Shown here in pieces: positions 18,001-26,737 of a stretch of 64,000 bases of DNA. Source of the DNA: Nocardiopsis composta. Its GTDB lineage: Bacteria > Actinomycetota > Actinomycetes > Streptosporangiales > Streptosporangiaceae. The position numbers and the translations under genes were made by a program. The stretch's first letter is position 1, and every line of letters starts with the position of its first letter. The notes under the pieces were generated by a model. The model was given only the letters and a program-made list of their open reading frames with translations. It searched no databases and was not told where the DNA came from. The stretch covers positions 248,001 to 312,000 of the forward strand of contig NZ_JACHDB010000002.1 in the NCBI RefSeq assembly GCF_014200805.1, written 5' to 3'.

Positions 18001-20448
18001 ATGCTGCTGCCTGTCATCCTCGCGCTGCACGCCGCCGCCGCGGTGCTGCTGCCGCCACTGGTCCGCGTCCTGGGCGCCCGGGCCTTCCTCGTCGCGAGCC
18101 TGCCCCCCGCGCTGTCCGCGGCGTGGGTCCTGGCCCAGTCCCCCGGGATCGTCGCGGGAAGGCCCACCGAGTCATCGGTTCCCTGGGTACCCGCCCTCGA
18201 CATCACCCTCGACTTCCGCGTCGACGCCCTCTCCCTGGCCATGGTGCTGCTGGTGAGCGGGGTCGGAGCGGTCATCTTCTGCTACAGCGCCGCCTACTTC
18301 CGCAGTGACCAGGCCGGCCTGGCCCGGCTCACCTCGATCATGGTGCTGTTCTCCGGCGCCATGCTCGGCGTGGTCACCGCCGACAACCTGTTCGCGCTGT
18401 ACGTGTTCTGGGAGCTGACCTCGGTCACCTCCTTCCTGCTCGTCGGCTTCGACCAGCGCAAGGACGCGGCGGGCCGGGCCGCCCTCCAGGCGCTGATCAC
18501 CACCGCGGGCGCCGGGCTGTTCATGCTGATCGGGTTCATCCTGCTCGGCCAGGCCGGCGGCACCTACCGGATCTCCGAGCTGCTCGCCGACCCGCCGGTG
18601 GACTCCCCGCTGCTCCCGGTCGCGCTGGTGCTCGTGCTGATCGGCGCCTTCGCCAAGTCGGCCCAGGCCCCGCTGCACTACTGGCTGCCCGGGGCGATGG
18701 TCGCGCCCACCCCGGTCAGCGCCTACCTGCACGCCGCCGCGATGGTCAAAGGCGGCGTCTACCTGATCGCCCGGCTGGCCCCCGGCTTCGCCGACGTCGA
18801 CCCGTGGCGGGCCCTGGTCCTCGGCTTCGGCCTGGCCACCATGGTCATCGGCGGCTGGCACGCGCTCCGCCAGACCGACCTGAAGCTGCTGGTCGCGCAC
18901 GGCACGGTCAGCCAGCTCGGCTTCCTGTGCCTGCTGGCCGGCGCGGGCACGCACACCGCGGCGATGGCCATGGTCGGCGCGCTGCTCGCGCACGGCTTCT
19001 TCAAGTCCACCCTGTTCCTGGTGGTCGGCGTGGTCGACCACCAGGCCGGCACCCGGGACATCCGCCGGCTCAACGGGCTGTGGCGGTCGATGCCGGTGAC
19101 GGCCGCGGCGGCCGGACTGGCCGCGGCCTCGATGGCCGGGCTGCCGCCGCTGCTCGGCTTCGTCGGCAAGGAGGCCGCCCTGGAGGCGTTCCTCCCCGGG
19201 CACGTCCCGGAGCTCCCGCCGCTCGCCGCCGGGGCGGAGCTGGCCGGGCTGGTCCTCGCGTCGGTGCTCACCTTCGCCTACAGCGCCCGGTTCTGGTGGG
19301 GCGCGTTCGGCGACAAGCGCCCGCACGAGACCGACATCGAGCCGGTCGCCGAGAAGGGCGCCGACGGGGAGGGCACGGAGCCCCGTATTCCGCGCACCCC
19401 CGTCACCCCGCCCTCGGCTGCCTTCCTCGCCGCCCCGGTGCTGCTCTCGCTCGGCGGGCTGGTGCTCGGCGCGCTGCCGGGCATCGCCGACGCGGTCGCC
19501 GCGGCCTACGCGCAGCCCTATCCCGACCACGGCAAGCCCTACCACCTGGCGCTGTGGCACGGGTTGAGCACGCCGCTGCTGCTCACCGTGCTGGTCATCG
19601 CGGCCGGCGCGGCGCTGTTCCGGTGGCGGGACGCCTTCGCCCGCTTCCAGGACCGCGCCCCCCGGGTGATCTCCGCGGAGATGGGCTACCACCTGTTCCT
19701 GCACGGCACCTACACGGTCGCGCTGAGCGTCACCCGGCGGCTGCAGACCGGTTCGCTCCCCGCCTACCTGGGCATCATCCTGGCCACCATGCTTGCCCTG
19801 CCGGGCGTGCGGCTGGTCGCCGCGCTGGTCTCCGGCGAGGTGGCGGTGCCCTCCGAAGGCGACGGGCTGCGGCTCTGGGACAGCCCGCTGGAGGGGGTGG
19901 TCGCCGTGGTGATCGCGGTCACCGCGATCGCCGCGCTGCGCGAGCACCGCCGGTTCCCCGCGCTGATCCTGCTCAGCGCCACCGGCTTCGGCATCGCCGG
20001 GCTGTTCGTCCTGCACGGCGCCCCGGACCTGGCGCTGACCCTGATCCTGGTGGAGACGCTCACCACGATCATCCTGGTGTTCGTGCTGCGCCGGCTGCCC
20101 GCCACCTTCTCGGTGCGCGCGCCCGGCTGGCCCAAGCGCTGGATGGTGGTGCTGTCCGCCGCGGCCGGCACGTTCATCTCGGTCTCGCTGTGGCTGATGG
20201 CCGGGGCCCGCACCGCCGAGCCGATCTCGCTCGGCTACGAGGCCGCCGCCGAACAGGCCGGCGGCCGCAACCTGGTCAACACGATCCTCGCCGACTTCCG
20301 GGCGCTGGACACCTTCGGCGAGGTCGTGGTGCTGCTCACCGCGGCGGTCGCGGTCGCCTCCCTGGTGCTGCTCAACCGGCGGCACCGCGTGGTGGACGAG
20401 CCGTCGGCCGACGAGGAGGAGCTCGAAGAGGAAGGGAGCCGACGATGA
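18001..20448 (+). CDS. mrpA: Mrp-type Na+/H+ antiporter subunit A
   Basis: An 815-aa polytopic membrane protein, the largest subunit of the seven-part cation/proton antiporter that supports sodium and alkali tolerance. It is related to NuoL of complex I. Proton-channel motifs are present: FALYVFWELTSVTSFLLVGF, the key lysine region GAFAKSAQAPLHYWLPGAMVAPTPVSAYLHAAAMVKGG, and GLPPLLGFVGKE. A soluble loop near 440-465 precedes the C-terminal MrpA-specific part, whose FGIAGLFVLHGAPDLALTLILVETLTT resembles the DUF4040/MbhE helix. ATG 18001 fits the family N-terminus. The stop overlaps mrpB by 4 nt. Confidence 0.95.
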   Translation: MLLPVILALHAAAAVLLPPLVRVLGARAFLVASLPPALSAAWVLAQSPGIVAGRPTESSVPWVPALDITLDFRVDALSLAMVLLVSGVGAVIFCYSAAYFRSDQAGLARLTSIMVLFSGAMLGVVTADNLFALYVFWELTSVTSFLLVGFDQRKDAAGRAALQALITTAGAGLFMLIGFILLGQAGGTYRISELLADPPVDSPLLPVALVLVLIGAFAKSAQAPLHYWLPGAMVAPTPVSAYLHAAAMVKGGVYLIARLAPGFADVDPWRALVLGFGLATMVIGGWHALRQTDLKLLVAHGTVSQLGFLCLLAGAGTHTAAMAMVGALLAHGFFKSTLFLVVGVVDHQAGTRDIRRLNGLWRSMPVTAAAAGLAAASMAGLPPLLGFVGKEAALEAFLPGHVPELPPLAAGAELAGLVLASVLTFAYSARFWWGAFGDKRPHETDIEPVAEKGADGEGTEPRIPRTPVTPPSAAFLAAPVLLSLGGLVLGALPGIADAVAAAYAQPYPDHGKPYHLALWHGLSTPLLLTVLVIAAGAALFRWRDAFARFQDRAPRVISAEMGYHLFLHGTYTVALSVTRRLQTGSLPAYLGIILATMLALPGVRLVAALVSGEVAVPSEGDGLRLWDSPLEGVVAVVIAVTAIAALREHRRFPALILLSATGFGIAGLFVLHGAPDLALTLILVETLTTIILVFVLRRLPATFSVRAPGWPKRWMVVLSAAAGTFISVSLWLMAGARTAEPISLGYEAAAEQAGGRNLVNTILADFRALDTFGEVVVLLTAAVAVASLVLLNRRHRVVDEPSADEEELEEEGSRR

Positions 20449-21056
20449 GACCCCCGCAGAGCGGAGCGGTTCCCGGCGCGGACGAGGAGCACCGCCCCAC
20501 CCCGCCGGAAGGCTGGGAGGCGCCCCGGGAGCGGTGGCTGAGCACCGTCGTCAGCCCGGCCTTCGGACCGCGGTCGGTGCTGCTGGAGGTGGTCGTCCGA
20601 CTGCTGATCCCCTCCATCCTGGTCTTCTCGGTGTTCCTGCTGGTCTCCGGGCACGACCGGCCCGGCGGCGGGTTCGCCGGCGGGCTGGTGGCCAGCATGG
20701 CCTTCGTCCTCCGCTACATCGCCGGCGGCCGGCACGAGCTGGCCGTGGGCATGCCGCTGAAGCCGAACACGCTGCTCGCGGCGGGACTGCTGCTGTGCGC
20801 GGTGATGGCGGGCGTGCCGCTGATCGGCGGCGCCCCGCTGCTGGACGTCTTCTACCGGACCTTCGAGCTGCCGCTGTTCGGCGAGGTCAAGGTCGCCAGT
20901 TATCTGTTCTTCGAATCGGGGGTGTTCCTGATCGTCGTCGGGCTCGTGCTGTCCGTCGTGGCCGCCCTGGGCGCCCGGATGGAGGCCGAGGAGGAGGAAG
21001 CGCGCGCGGGCCACCGCCGTCGCCGCCGCGCCCGGACCGGGGGAGGGGAGCGATGA
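20445..21056 (+). CDS. mrpB: Mrp antiporter subunit B
   Basis: A 203-aa membrane subunit. A soluble N-terminal stretch of about 45 residues precedes the MnhB domain: LLEVVVRLLIPSILVFSVFLLVSGHDRPGGGFAGGLV, GMPLKPNTLLAAGLLL and the last helix FFESGVFLIVVGLVLSVVAALG. The HDRPGGGFAGGL motif is diagnostic. It is joined to mrpA and mrpC by ATGA overlaps at both ends. The tail is Arg-rich and cytoplasmic. Confidence 0.95.
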   Translation: MRPPQSGAVPGADEEHRPTPPEGWEAPRERWLSTVVSPAFGPRSVLLEVVVRLLIPSILVFSVFLLVSGHDRPGGGFAGGLVASMAFVLRYIAGGRHELAVGMPLKPNTLLAAGLLLCAVMAGVPLIGGAPLLDVFYRTFELPLFGEVKVASYLFFESGVFLIVVGLVLSVVAALGARMEAEEEEARAGHRRRRRARTGGGER

Positions 21057-21430
21057 GCGACACCCCCAGCCTCCTGCTGGTCCTCGCCGTCGGAGTGCTC
21101 TACTCCTGCGGGTTCTACCTGATGCTGCAGCGCTCGCTGATGCGCGCGGTCTTCGGCATCCTGCTGCTCGGCCACGCCGCCAACGTGTCGCTGATGCTCA
21201 CCGACCGGGCCATCACCCTGCCGCCGCTGCTCGGCGGACCCGAAGGCGTGCTCTCCGACCCGCTGCCCCAGGCCATGGCGCTCACCGCGATCGTCATCAC
21301 CTTCGGCGTGACCACCTTCCTGCTCGCCCTGGCCTACCGGGTCTGGCTGGGCGACGGCAACGACGAGGTCCCCGACGACCTCGAGGACCGCCGGATCGGC
21401 CTGCTGCAGGAACCGGAGGACTCCCCGTGA
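21053..21430 (+). CDS. mrpC: Mrp antiporter subunit C (NuoK-like)
   Basis: A 125-aa three-helix membrane protein homologous to NuoK. Visible features are LLVLAVGVLYSCGFYLMLQRSLMRAVFGILLLGHAANVSLML and the conserved DPLPQAMALTAIVITFGVTTFLLALAYR. Its start overlaps the mrpB stop (ATGA), and its own stop overlaps the GTG of mrpD. A short acidic tail follows the last helix. Confidence 0.95.
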   Translation: MSDTPSLLLVLAVGVLYSCGFYLMLQRSLMRAVFGILLLGHAANVSLMLTDRAITLPPLLGGPEGVLSDPLPQAMALTAIVITFGVTTFLLALAYRVWLGDGNDEVPDDLEDRRIGLLQEPEDSP

Positions 21431-22953
21431 ACCTCCTGCTCGCCGTACCGTTCCTGATCCCGCTGCTCGGCGCCGCGCTCACCCTGCCGATGCGCCGCGC
21501 CCCCCGCACCCAGCAGGTGGTCAGCGCGCTGACCCTGGCCGCGGTGGTCGCCGCCGCCGTCGTCCTGGTCCGGCAGACCCGGGACGGGTCCGTCATCACC
21601 AGCCAGGCCGGCGGGTGGCCGGCGCCGATCGGGATCACCATCGCGGTGGACCCGCTCTCCGCGCTGCTGCTGCTGGTCTCCTCCGTGGTGCTGCTGGTGG
21701 TGCTGCTCTACGCCATCGGCCAGGACATCGCCGGGCTCAGCCGGGCCATGCCGATGGTCTTCCACCCCATCTACCTGGTGCTGACCGCCGGGGTGTGCCT
21801 CAGCTTCATCGCCGGCGACCTGTTCAACCTGTTCGTCGGCTTCGAGATCATGCTGACCGCCAGCTACGCGCTGATCACCCAGGCGCCCACCCGGGCCCGG
21901 GTCCGGGCCAGCATGATCTACACGATGGTCAGCCTGACCTCCTCGATCCTGTTCCTCACCGGGATCGCCCTGGTCTACGCGCTGACCGGCACCGTCAACC
22001 TGGCCGACATCGCGGTCAAGCTCGGCGACGCCCCCGCGCCGCTGCGCATGGTCCTGGCACTGCTCTTCCTGGTGGTGTTCGGGATCAAGGCGGCCATCGT
22101 GCCGATGCACTTCTGGCTGCCGGACAGCTACCCGGTCGCCATCACCCGCATCTCCGCGATCTTCGCGGCGCTGCTCACCAAGGTCGCGGTGTACGCGATC
22201 ATCCGGACCCAGACGCTGCTGTTCTCCCGCGACGACGTCTCCGACGTGCTGCTGTGGATGGCCATCGCCACCATGATCATCGGCATCCTCGGTGCGCTGG
22301 TGCAGGACGACATCAACCGGATCATGTCCTTCGCCCTGGTCAGCCACATCGGCTTCATGCTGTTCGGGCTGGGTATAGGAACCGTCGCCGGGCTCGCCGG
22401 GGCCATCGTCTACCTGGTCCACCACATCGTGGTGCAGGCCTCGCTGTTCCTGGTGAACGGTTTGATCCGGCAGTTCGTCGGGCACACCTCGCTGCGCGCG
22501 ATCCGCGGGCTGATGGCGGTCTCGCCGGTGCTGGCGCTGCTGTTCTTCCTCCCGGCGATGAGCCTGGCCGGGATGCCCCCGATGTCGGGCTTCGTGGCCA
22601 AGGCGGCGCTGTTCACCGCCGGCGCCGAGGCCGGCGGGTGGCTGCTGTACACCGGCATCGCCGCCGGTGTGGCCACCAGCCTGCTGACCCTGATGGCGAT
22701 CTTCCGCATCTGGGTCCGCGGGTTCTGGGGCGAGCCGCTGGAGGACATGATCGAGGCCCGCGACCAGCTGCGCAGCCAGGGCATGAGCGGCGGGCGGCTG
22801 CTGATGACGAGCTCCACCGCCGCGATGGTCGGCATCGGGCTGGCGCTGGCCGCCCTGTCCGGGCCGCTGACCGAATTCGCCTTCACCGCGGCCGAGGACC
22901 TGCTCGGCGGCGGCGCCTACATCGAGGCCGTACTGACCGGAGGGGAGTCATGA
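21427..22953 (+). CDS. mrpD: Mrp antiporter subunit D (NuoM/N-like)
   Basis: A 508-aa polytopic antiporter subunit. Complex I-like motifs include DLFNLFVGFEIMLTASYALI (essential Glu), GIKAAIVPMHFWLPDSYPVAITRISAIFAALLTKVAVYAI and SLAGMPPMSGFVAKAALF. About 14 hydrophobic segments are apparent. The GTG start at 21427 overlaps the mrpC stop by 4 nt. Without MrpA and D the complex cannot move protons, and both are intact here. Confidence 0.95.
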   Translation: MNLLLAVPFLIPLLGAALTLPMRRAPRTQQVVSALTLAAVVAAAVVLVRQTRDGSVITSQAGGWPAPIGITIAVDPLSALLLLVSSVVLLVVLLYAIGQDIAGLSRAMPMVFHPIYLVLTAGVCLSFIAGDLFNLFVGFEIMLTASYALITQAPTRARVRASMIYTMVSLTSSILFLTGIALVYALTGTVNLADIAVKLGDAPAPLRMVLALLFLVVFGIKAAIVPMHFWLPDSYPVAITRISAIFAALLTKVAVYAIIRTQTLLFSRDDVSDVLLWMAIATMIIGILGALVQDDINRIMSFALVSHIGFMLFGLGIGTVAGLAGAIVYLVHHIVVQASLFLVNGLIRQFVGHTSLRAIRGLMAVSPVLALLFFLPAMSLAGMPPMSGFVAKAALFTAGAEAGGWLLYTGIAAGVATSLLTLMAIFRIWVRGFWGEPLEDMIEARDQLRSQGMSGGRLLMTSSTAAMVGIGLALAALSGPLTEFAFTAAEDLLGGGAYIEAVLTGGES

Positions 22954-23540
22954 GCACCTACCGCGCTCCCGCACTGCGCCTGCTGGGCCGGCTGCCGACC
23001 GTGCTCTGGCTGACGGTGATGTGGGCGATCCTGTGGGGCGACTTCAGCCCCGGGACCCTGGTGGCCGGCGCCATGGTCGGCGCCGGCTGCTACGCCGCGG
23101 CCAAGCTGCCGCACCTGCCGGTCCGGCTGCACTTCCGCCCGCTGCGGGTGGTCCGGCTGATCGTGCACGTCGCGTTCGACCTGCTGCTGTCCAGCGTGCA
23201 CATGGCCTACCACACGGTGCTGCACCCGGCCCGGGTGCGCGGCGCGATCGTCGCGGTGCCGCTGCGCACCGACTCCGACCTGCTGATGGCCATGGTCAGC
23301 GCCGGGATCTCGCTGGTCACCGGCAGCCAGACGATCGAACTGGACCGCGAGGGCGGTGTGATCTACGTGCACGGCATCCCCATCCACGACGAGTCCGACG
23401 TGCCGAAGCTGCGCCGCTCCGTGCTGCGCACCGAGGAGATGTACGTGCGCGCCTTCGGGACCAGAGAGGACATCGCCCACTTCGAGGCGGCCGAGCGCGA
23501 GCTGGCCGGAGCGGGCGCGGCGGCCGAGGAGGAGCGGTGA
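22950..23540 (+). CDS. mrpE: Mrp antiporter subunit E
   Basis: A 196-aa membrane protein of the MrpE/MnhE family. Two N-terminal hydrophobic segments (LPTVLWLTVMWAILWGDFSPGTLVAGAMVG) are followed by the conserved cytoplasmic domain LLMAMVSAGISLVTGSQTIELDREGGVIYVHGIPI. It overlaps mrpD (ATGA) and mrpF (GTGA). The last 25 residues are acidic/Ala-rich. Confidence 0.93.
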   Translation: MSTYRAPALRLLGRLPTVLWLTVMWAILWGDFSPGTLVAGAMVGAGCYAAAKLPHLPVRLHFRPLRVVRLIVHVAFDLLLSSVHMAYHTVLHPARVRGAIVAVPLRTDSDLLMAMVSAGISLVTGSQTIELDREGGVIYVHGIPIHDESDVPKLRRSVLRTEEMYVRAFGTREDIAHFEAAERELAGAGAAAEEER

Positions 23541-23815
23541 CCGTACTGGACTACGCGATGATCGCGACCGCGGCGATGCTCTCGGCCTCCGCGGGACTGG
23601 CACTGTTCCGGCTGGTCCGCGGGCCGTCGGTGCTGGACCGGATCATCTCGCTGAGCACGGTCTCGGTGCTGCTGGTCAGCTTCATCGGGCTGGAGGTCGC
23701 CTACCGGGGCGACACCGCCTACACCGGGGTGATGGTCAGCATCGCGCTGCTCGGCTTCGTCGCGACGCTGACCGCCGCCCGATTCGCCGAGAGGAGGGCG
23801 CATGACCGCGACTGA
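23537..23815 (+). CDS. mrpF: Mrp antiporter subunit F
   Basis: A 92-aa protein with three hydrophobic helices. The conserved FRLVRGPSVLDRIISL and the following SVLLVSFIGLEVAYRGDTAYTGVMVSIALLGFVATL identify MrpF. GTG 23537 overlaps mrpE by 4 nt. The 3' end overlaps mrpG by 14 nt. Confidence 0.93.
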   Translation: MTVLDYAMIATAAMLSASAGLALFRLVRGPSVLDRIISLSTVSVLLVSFIGLEVAYRGDTAYTGVMVSIALLGFVATLTAARFAERRAHDRD

Positions 23816-24191
23816 CTGGGCCACCGCCGTGCTGATGCCGCTGGGGGCGTTCTTCGCGCTCACCGGCACGATCGGCATGGTGCGCTTCCCCACCCTGCTC
23901 GGCCGGATGCACGCCTCCACCAAACCGGACACGGTGGCCCTGGTGCTGATCCTGGCCGGGGCCGCCTTCCAGCTGCCCGACCTGCGATCGGCGCTGCCGC
24001 TCGCCCTGGTCGCGGTCTTCCAGTTCATGACGATGCCGGTGCTGGCGCAGACCGTGGGCCGGGTGGCCTACAGCCGCGGCATGGTCGTCTCCGAGCACCT
24101 GGTCACCGACGAGCTCGCCGACGACCTGGCCAAGCGCGAGGCCGAGGAGGGCAAGGCCGCCGCGGAACCCAGCCCGGCCGAGACCCCCTGA
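23802..24191 (+). CDS. mrpG: Mrp antiporter subunit G
   Basis: A 129-aa membrane subunit with three helices. The diagnostic GMVRFPTLLGRMHASTKPDTVALVLILAG is present; the C-terminus is a hydrophilic Glu/Ala-rich tail of about 30 residues. It is the last gene of the operon, and a perfect hairpin begins 13 nt after its stop. Confidence 0.95.
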   Translation: MTATDWATAVLMPLGAFFALTGTIGMVRFPTLLGRMHASTKPDTVALVLILAGAAFQLPDLRSALPLALVAVFQFMTMPVLAQTVGRVAYSRGMVVSEHLVTDELADDLAKREAEEGKAAAEPSPAETP

Positions 24192-24203
24192 GCCGTTGCG
24201 GAC

Positions 24204-24231
24204 GGGCGGGGCGCCGCCCGGCGCCCCGCCC
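24204..24231 (+). terminator. Terminator hairpin of the mrp operon
   Basis: Perfect 12-bp stem, GGGCGGGGCGCC (24204-24215) / GGCGCCCCGCCC (24220-24231), with a 4-nt loop. Confidence 0.75.
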
Positions 24232-24297
24232 GCCGGCCGTCCACAGGCCGCCGGAACCGCACCGGGAAAGGGGGCGGGCTCTGGTACCAAGGAGGAC

Positions 24298-26424
24298 ATG
24301 GTGACCTCCGATTCCCCGACCCCCTCCCACGACGCCATGCGCGAGGCGGCCGAGTCCCACCTGCGCGCCCTGGCGGGCGACTCCGCCCGGCTGCGCGAGG
24401 ACCAGTGGACCGCCATCCGCGCGCTGGCCGCCGACCGGCGGCGCGCCCTGGTGGTGCAGCGCACCGGATGGGGCAAGTCGGCGGTGTACTTCGTGGCCAC
24501 CGCGCTGCGCCGGGCGGAGGGCGCCGGTCCCACGGTGATCATCTCGCCGCTGCTCGCCCTGATGCGCAACCAGATCGCCGCCGCGGAGCGGGCCGGCATC
24601 CGCGCCCGCACCATCAACAGCTCCAACCTCACCGACTGGGAGGAGACCTACGCCGACATCGCCGCCGGCGGGGTCGACGTCCTCCTGGTCAGCCCGGAGC
24701 GGCTGAACAACCCCGACTTCCGAGACCGGGTGCTGCCCTCGCTGGCCGCCGGCGCCGGCCTGGTCGTCATCGACGAGGCGCACTGCGTCTCCGACTGGGG
24801 GCACGACTTCCGCCCCGACTACCGGCGGATCCGCACCCTGCTGCGGGAGCTGCCCGAGGGCGTCCCGGTGCTGGCCACCACCGCCACCGCCAACGAGCGG
24901 GTCACCCGCGACGTCGCCGAGCAGCTCGACGCGGGCGGCGACGCCCTGGTGCTGCGCGGCCCCCTGGAGCGGGAGAGCCTGCACCTGTCCGTCGTCGACC
25001 TGCCGGACGGCTCCTCCCGGTGGAGCTGGCTGGCCCAGCACCTGGCCGACCTCCCCGGGTCGGGCATCATCTACACGCTGACCGTCTCCGCCGCCGAGGA
25101 GACCGCGGCCTTCCTCGCCGAGAGCGGCTACGAGGTCCGCTCCTACACCGGCCGCACCGAGCCCGAGGAGCGCCGCCAGGCCGAGGACGACCTGCTCGAC
25201 AACAAGGTCAAGGCGCTGGTCGCCACCAGCGCCCTGGGCATGGGCTTCGACAAGCCCGACCTGGGCTTCGTGGTGCACCTGGGCGCCCCGCAGTCGCCCA
25301 TCTCCTACTACCAGCAGGTGGGCCGGGCCGGCCGCGGCGTCCGGCGGGCCGAGGCGATCCTGCTCCCCGGGCGCGAGGACCGGGAGATCTGGGCCTACTT
25401 CGCCGGGCTCTCCTTCCCCCCGGAGGAGACGGTCCGCCAGACCCTCGGCGCGCTGGAGGCCGCCGACGGGCCGCTCTCGCTGCCCCGCCTGGAGACCCTG
25501 GTCGACCTGGGCCGGACCCGGCTGGAGCAGATGCTGAAGGTGCTCGACGTGGACGGCGCGGTGCGCCGGGTCCGCGGCGGCTGGACCGCCACCGGCAACC
25601 CGTGGAGCTACGACGCCGAGCGGTACCGCGCCGTCGCCGAGGCGCGGGAGCGCGAGCAGCGCGCCATGCTCGACTACATCGCGCACACCGGCTGCCGGAT
25701 GGAGTTCCTCCGCCGCCAGCTGGACGACCCCGAGGCGGCGCCGTGCGGCCGCTGCGACGGCTGCACCGGCCGCCGGCCGCCCACCGAGGTGGACCCGGAG
25801 CGGCGCCGCGCCGCGGCCGCCCACCTGGACCGCCCGGGCGTCCCGGTGGCCCCCCGCCGGCAGTGGCCCACCGGGATGTCCCGGCTCGGCGTCGATGCCT
25901 CCGGGAAGATCCCCGAGTCGCTGCGCGCGGAGGAGGGCCGCGCCCTGGCCCGCTTCACCGACCTGGGCTGGGGGACCGAGCTGCGCCGGCTGCTCGCCCC
26001 GGACGCGCCGGACGCCCCGGTCGACGACCGGGTGTTCCGGGCGCTGGTGGAGGTGCTCGCCGCCTGGCCCTGGGAGCGGCGCCCGGTCGGGGTGGTGGCG
26101 ATGCCCTCGTCGACCCGCCCGGTGATGGTCACCGACCTGGCCTCGCGGATCGCGCAGGTGGGCAGGCTGGCGCCGATCGGTTCGCTGGAGTACGCCGCCC
26201 CGGTCGGTCCCCGGCGGCACAACAGCGCCCAGCGGCTCGCCTCGGTCTGGCACGCGCTGACCCTCGGCGACCGGGTCCGCGCCTCGCTCGCCGAGGTGCC
26301 CGGACCGGTGCTGCTCGTCGACGACCACACCGACACCGGCTGGAGCCTCGCCGTCGCGTCCCGCCTGCTCCGCGAGGCCGGCGCCCCCGCCGTCCTCCCC
26401 CTGGTCCTGGCCTCCGCCGGCTGA
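24298..26424 (+). CDS. RecQ-family DNA helicase with C-terminal phosphoribosyltransferase-like domain
   Basis: A 708-aa ATP-dependent 3'-5' helicase. The helicase core has Walker A QRTGWGKSAVYF (Lys60), motif II DEAHCVSDWGHDFRPDYR (159-174), LATTATANERVTRDV and the helicase C motif QQVGRAGRGVRRAEA. A RecQ-like zinc segment CGRCDGC lies near residue 483. Unlike standard RecQ there is no HRDC domain; instead the C-terminus ends in VLLVDDHTDTGWS (about 671), a PRPP-binding loop of type I phosphoribosyltransferases as in ComF. ATG 24298 has AAGGAGGA just upstream. The fusion suggests DNA repair or uptake linked to nucleotide sensing; this is inference. Confidence 0.9.
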   Translation: MVTSDSPTPSHDAMREAAESHLRALAGDSARLREDQWTAIRALAADRRRALVVQRTGWGKSAVYFVATALRRAEGAGPTVIISPLLALMRNQIAAAERAGIRARTINSSNLTDWEETYADIAAGGVDVLLVSPERLNNPDFRDRVLPSLAAGAGLVVIDEAHCVSDWGHDFRPDYRRIRTLLRELPEGVPVLATTATANERVTRDVAEQLDAGGDALVLRGPLERESLHLSVVDLPDGSSRWSWLAQHLADLPGSGIIYTLTVSAAEETAAFLAESGYEVRSYTGRTEPEERRQAEDDLLDNKVKALVATSALGMGFDKPDLGFVVHLGAPQSPISYYQQVGRAGRGVRRAEAILLPGREDREIWAYFAGLSFPPEETVRQTLGALEAADGPLSLPRLETLVDLGRTRLEQMLKVLDVDGAVRRVRGGWTATGNPWSYDAERYRAVAEAREREQRAMLDYIAHTGCRMEFLRRQLDDPEAAPCGRCDGCTGRRPPTEVDPERRRAAAAHLDRPGVPVAPRRQWPTGMSRLGVDASGKIPESLRAEEGRALARFTDLGWGTELRRLLAPDAPDAPVDDRVFRALVEVLAAWPWERRPVGVVAMPSSTRPVMVTDLASRIAQVGRLAPIGSLEYAAPVGPRRHNSAQRLASVWHALTLGDRVRASLAEVPGPVLLVDDHTDTGWSLAVASRLLREAGAPAVLPLVLASAG

Positions 26425-26737
26425 GAGGCCGCCGGCCCTGCGGGCGATCACCCGGCTCGGCCCGCGAGGCGGCCGTTCCGCCTGAGGCGGCCCCCGGTCT
26501 CCGCCCGCGGTATCGTCCACCCGCCGCCGAGCCACCGGCCGCCGCGCCGGCGCGTCCCGGAGCCCTGCTCGGCGAAGGGGCGGGAGCACGCCCGCTCCGG
26601 GAGGCCCCGGGGGCGGGGAACCCCGAGCCCGCCGGGGAGGCGGCCGGTCCCGGGCGGGGCCCGGGGTCACAGCGCGGGAGGCCCGCTGCGCGGCGGGGCC
26701 GGGAGAGGCGGGTGCGGGCCGACCGGGCCGGGGCCGG
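26425..26737. other. Gene-free stretch between convergent helicase and PfkB genes
   Basis: The 313 bp are extremely GC-rich. Several small inverted repeats occur, but none is a clear terminator except a short GACCGG/CCGGTC pair at 26721-26739 touching the kinase stop. No gene is supported. Confidence 0.3.
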
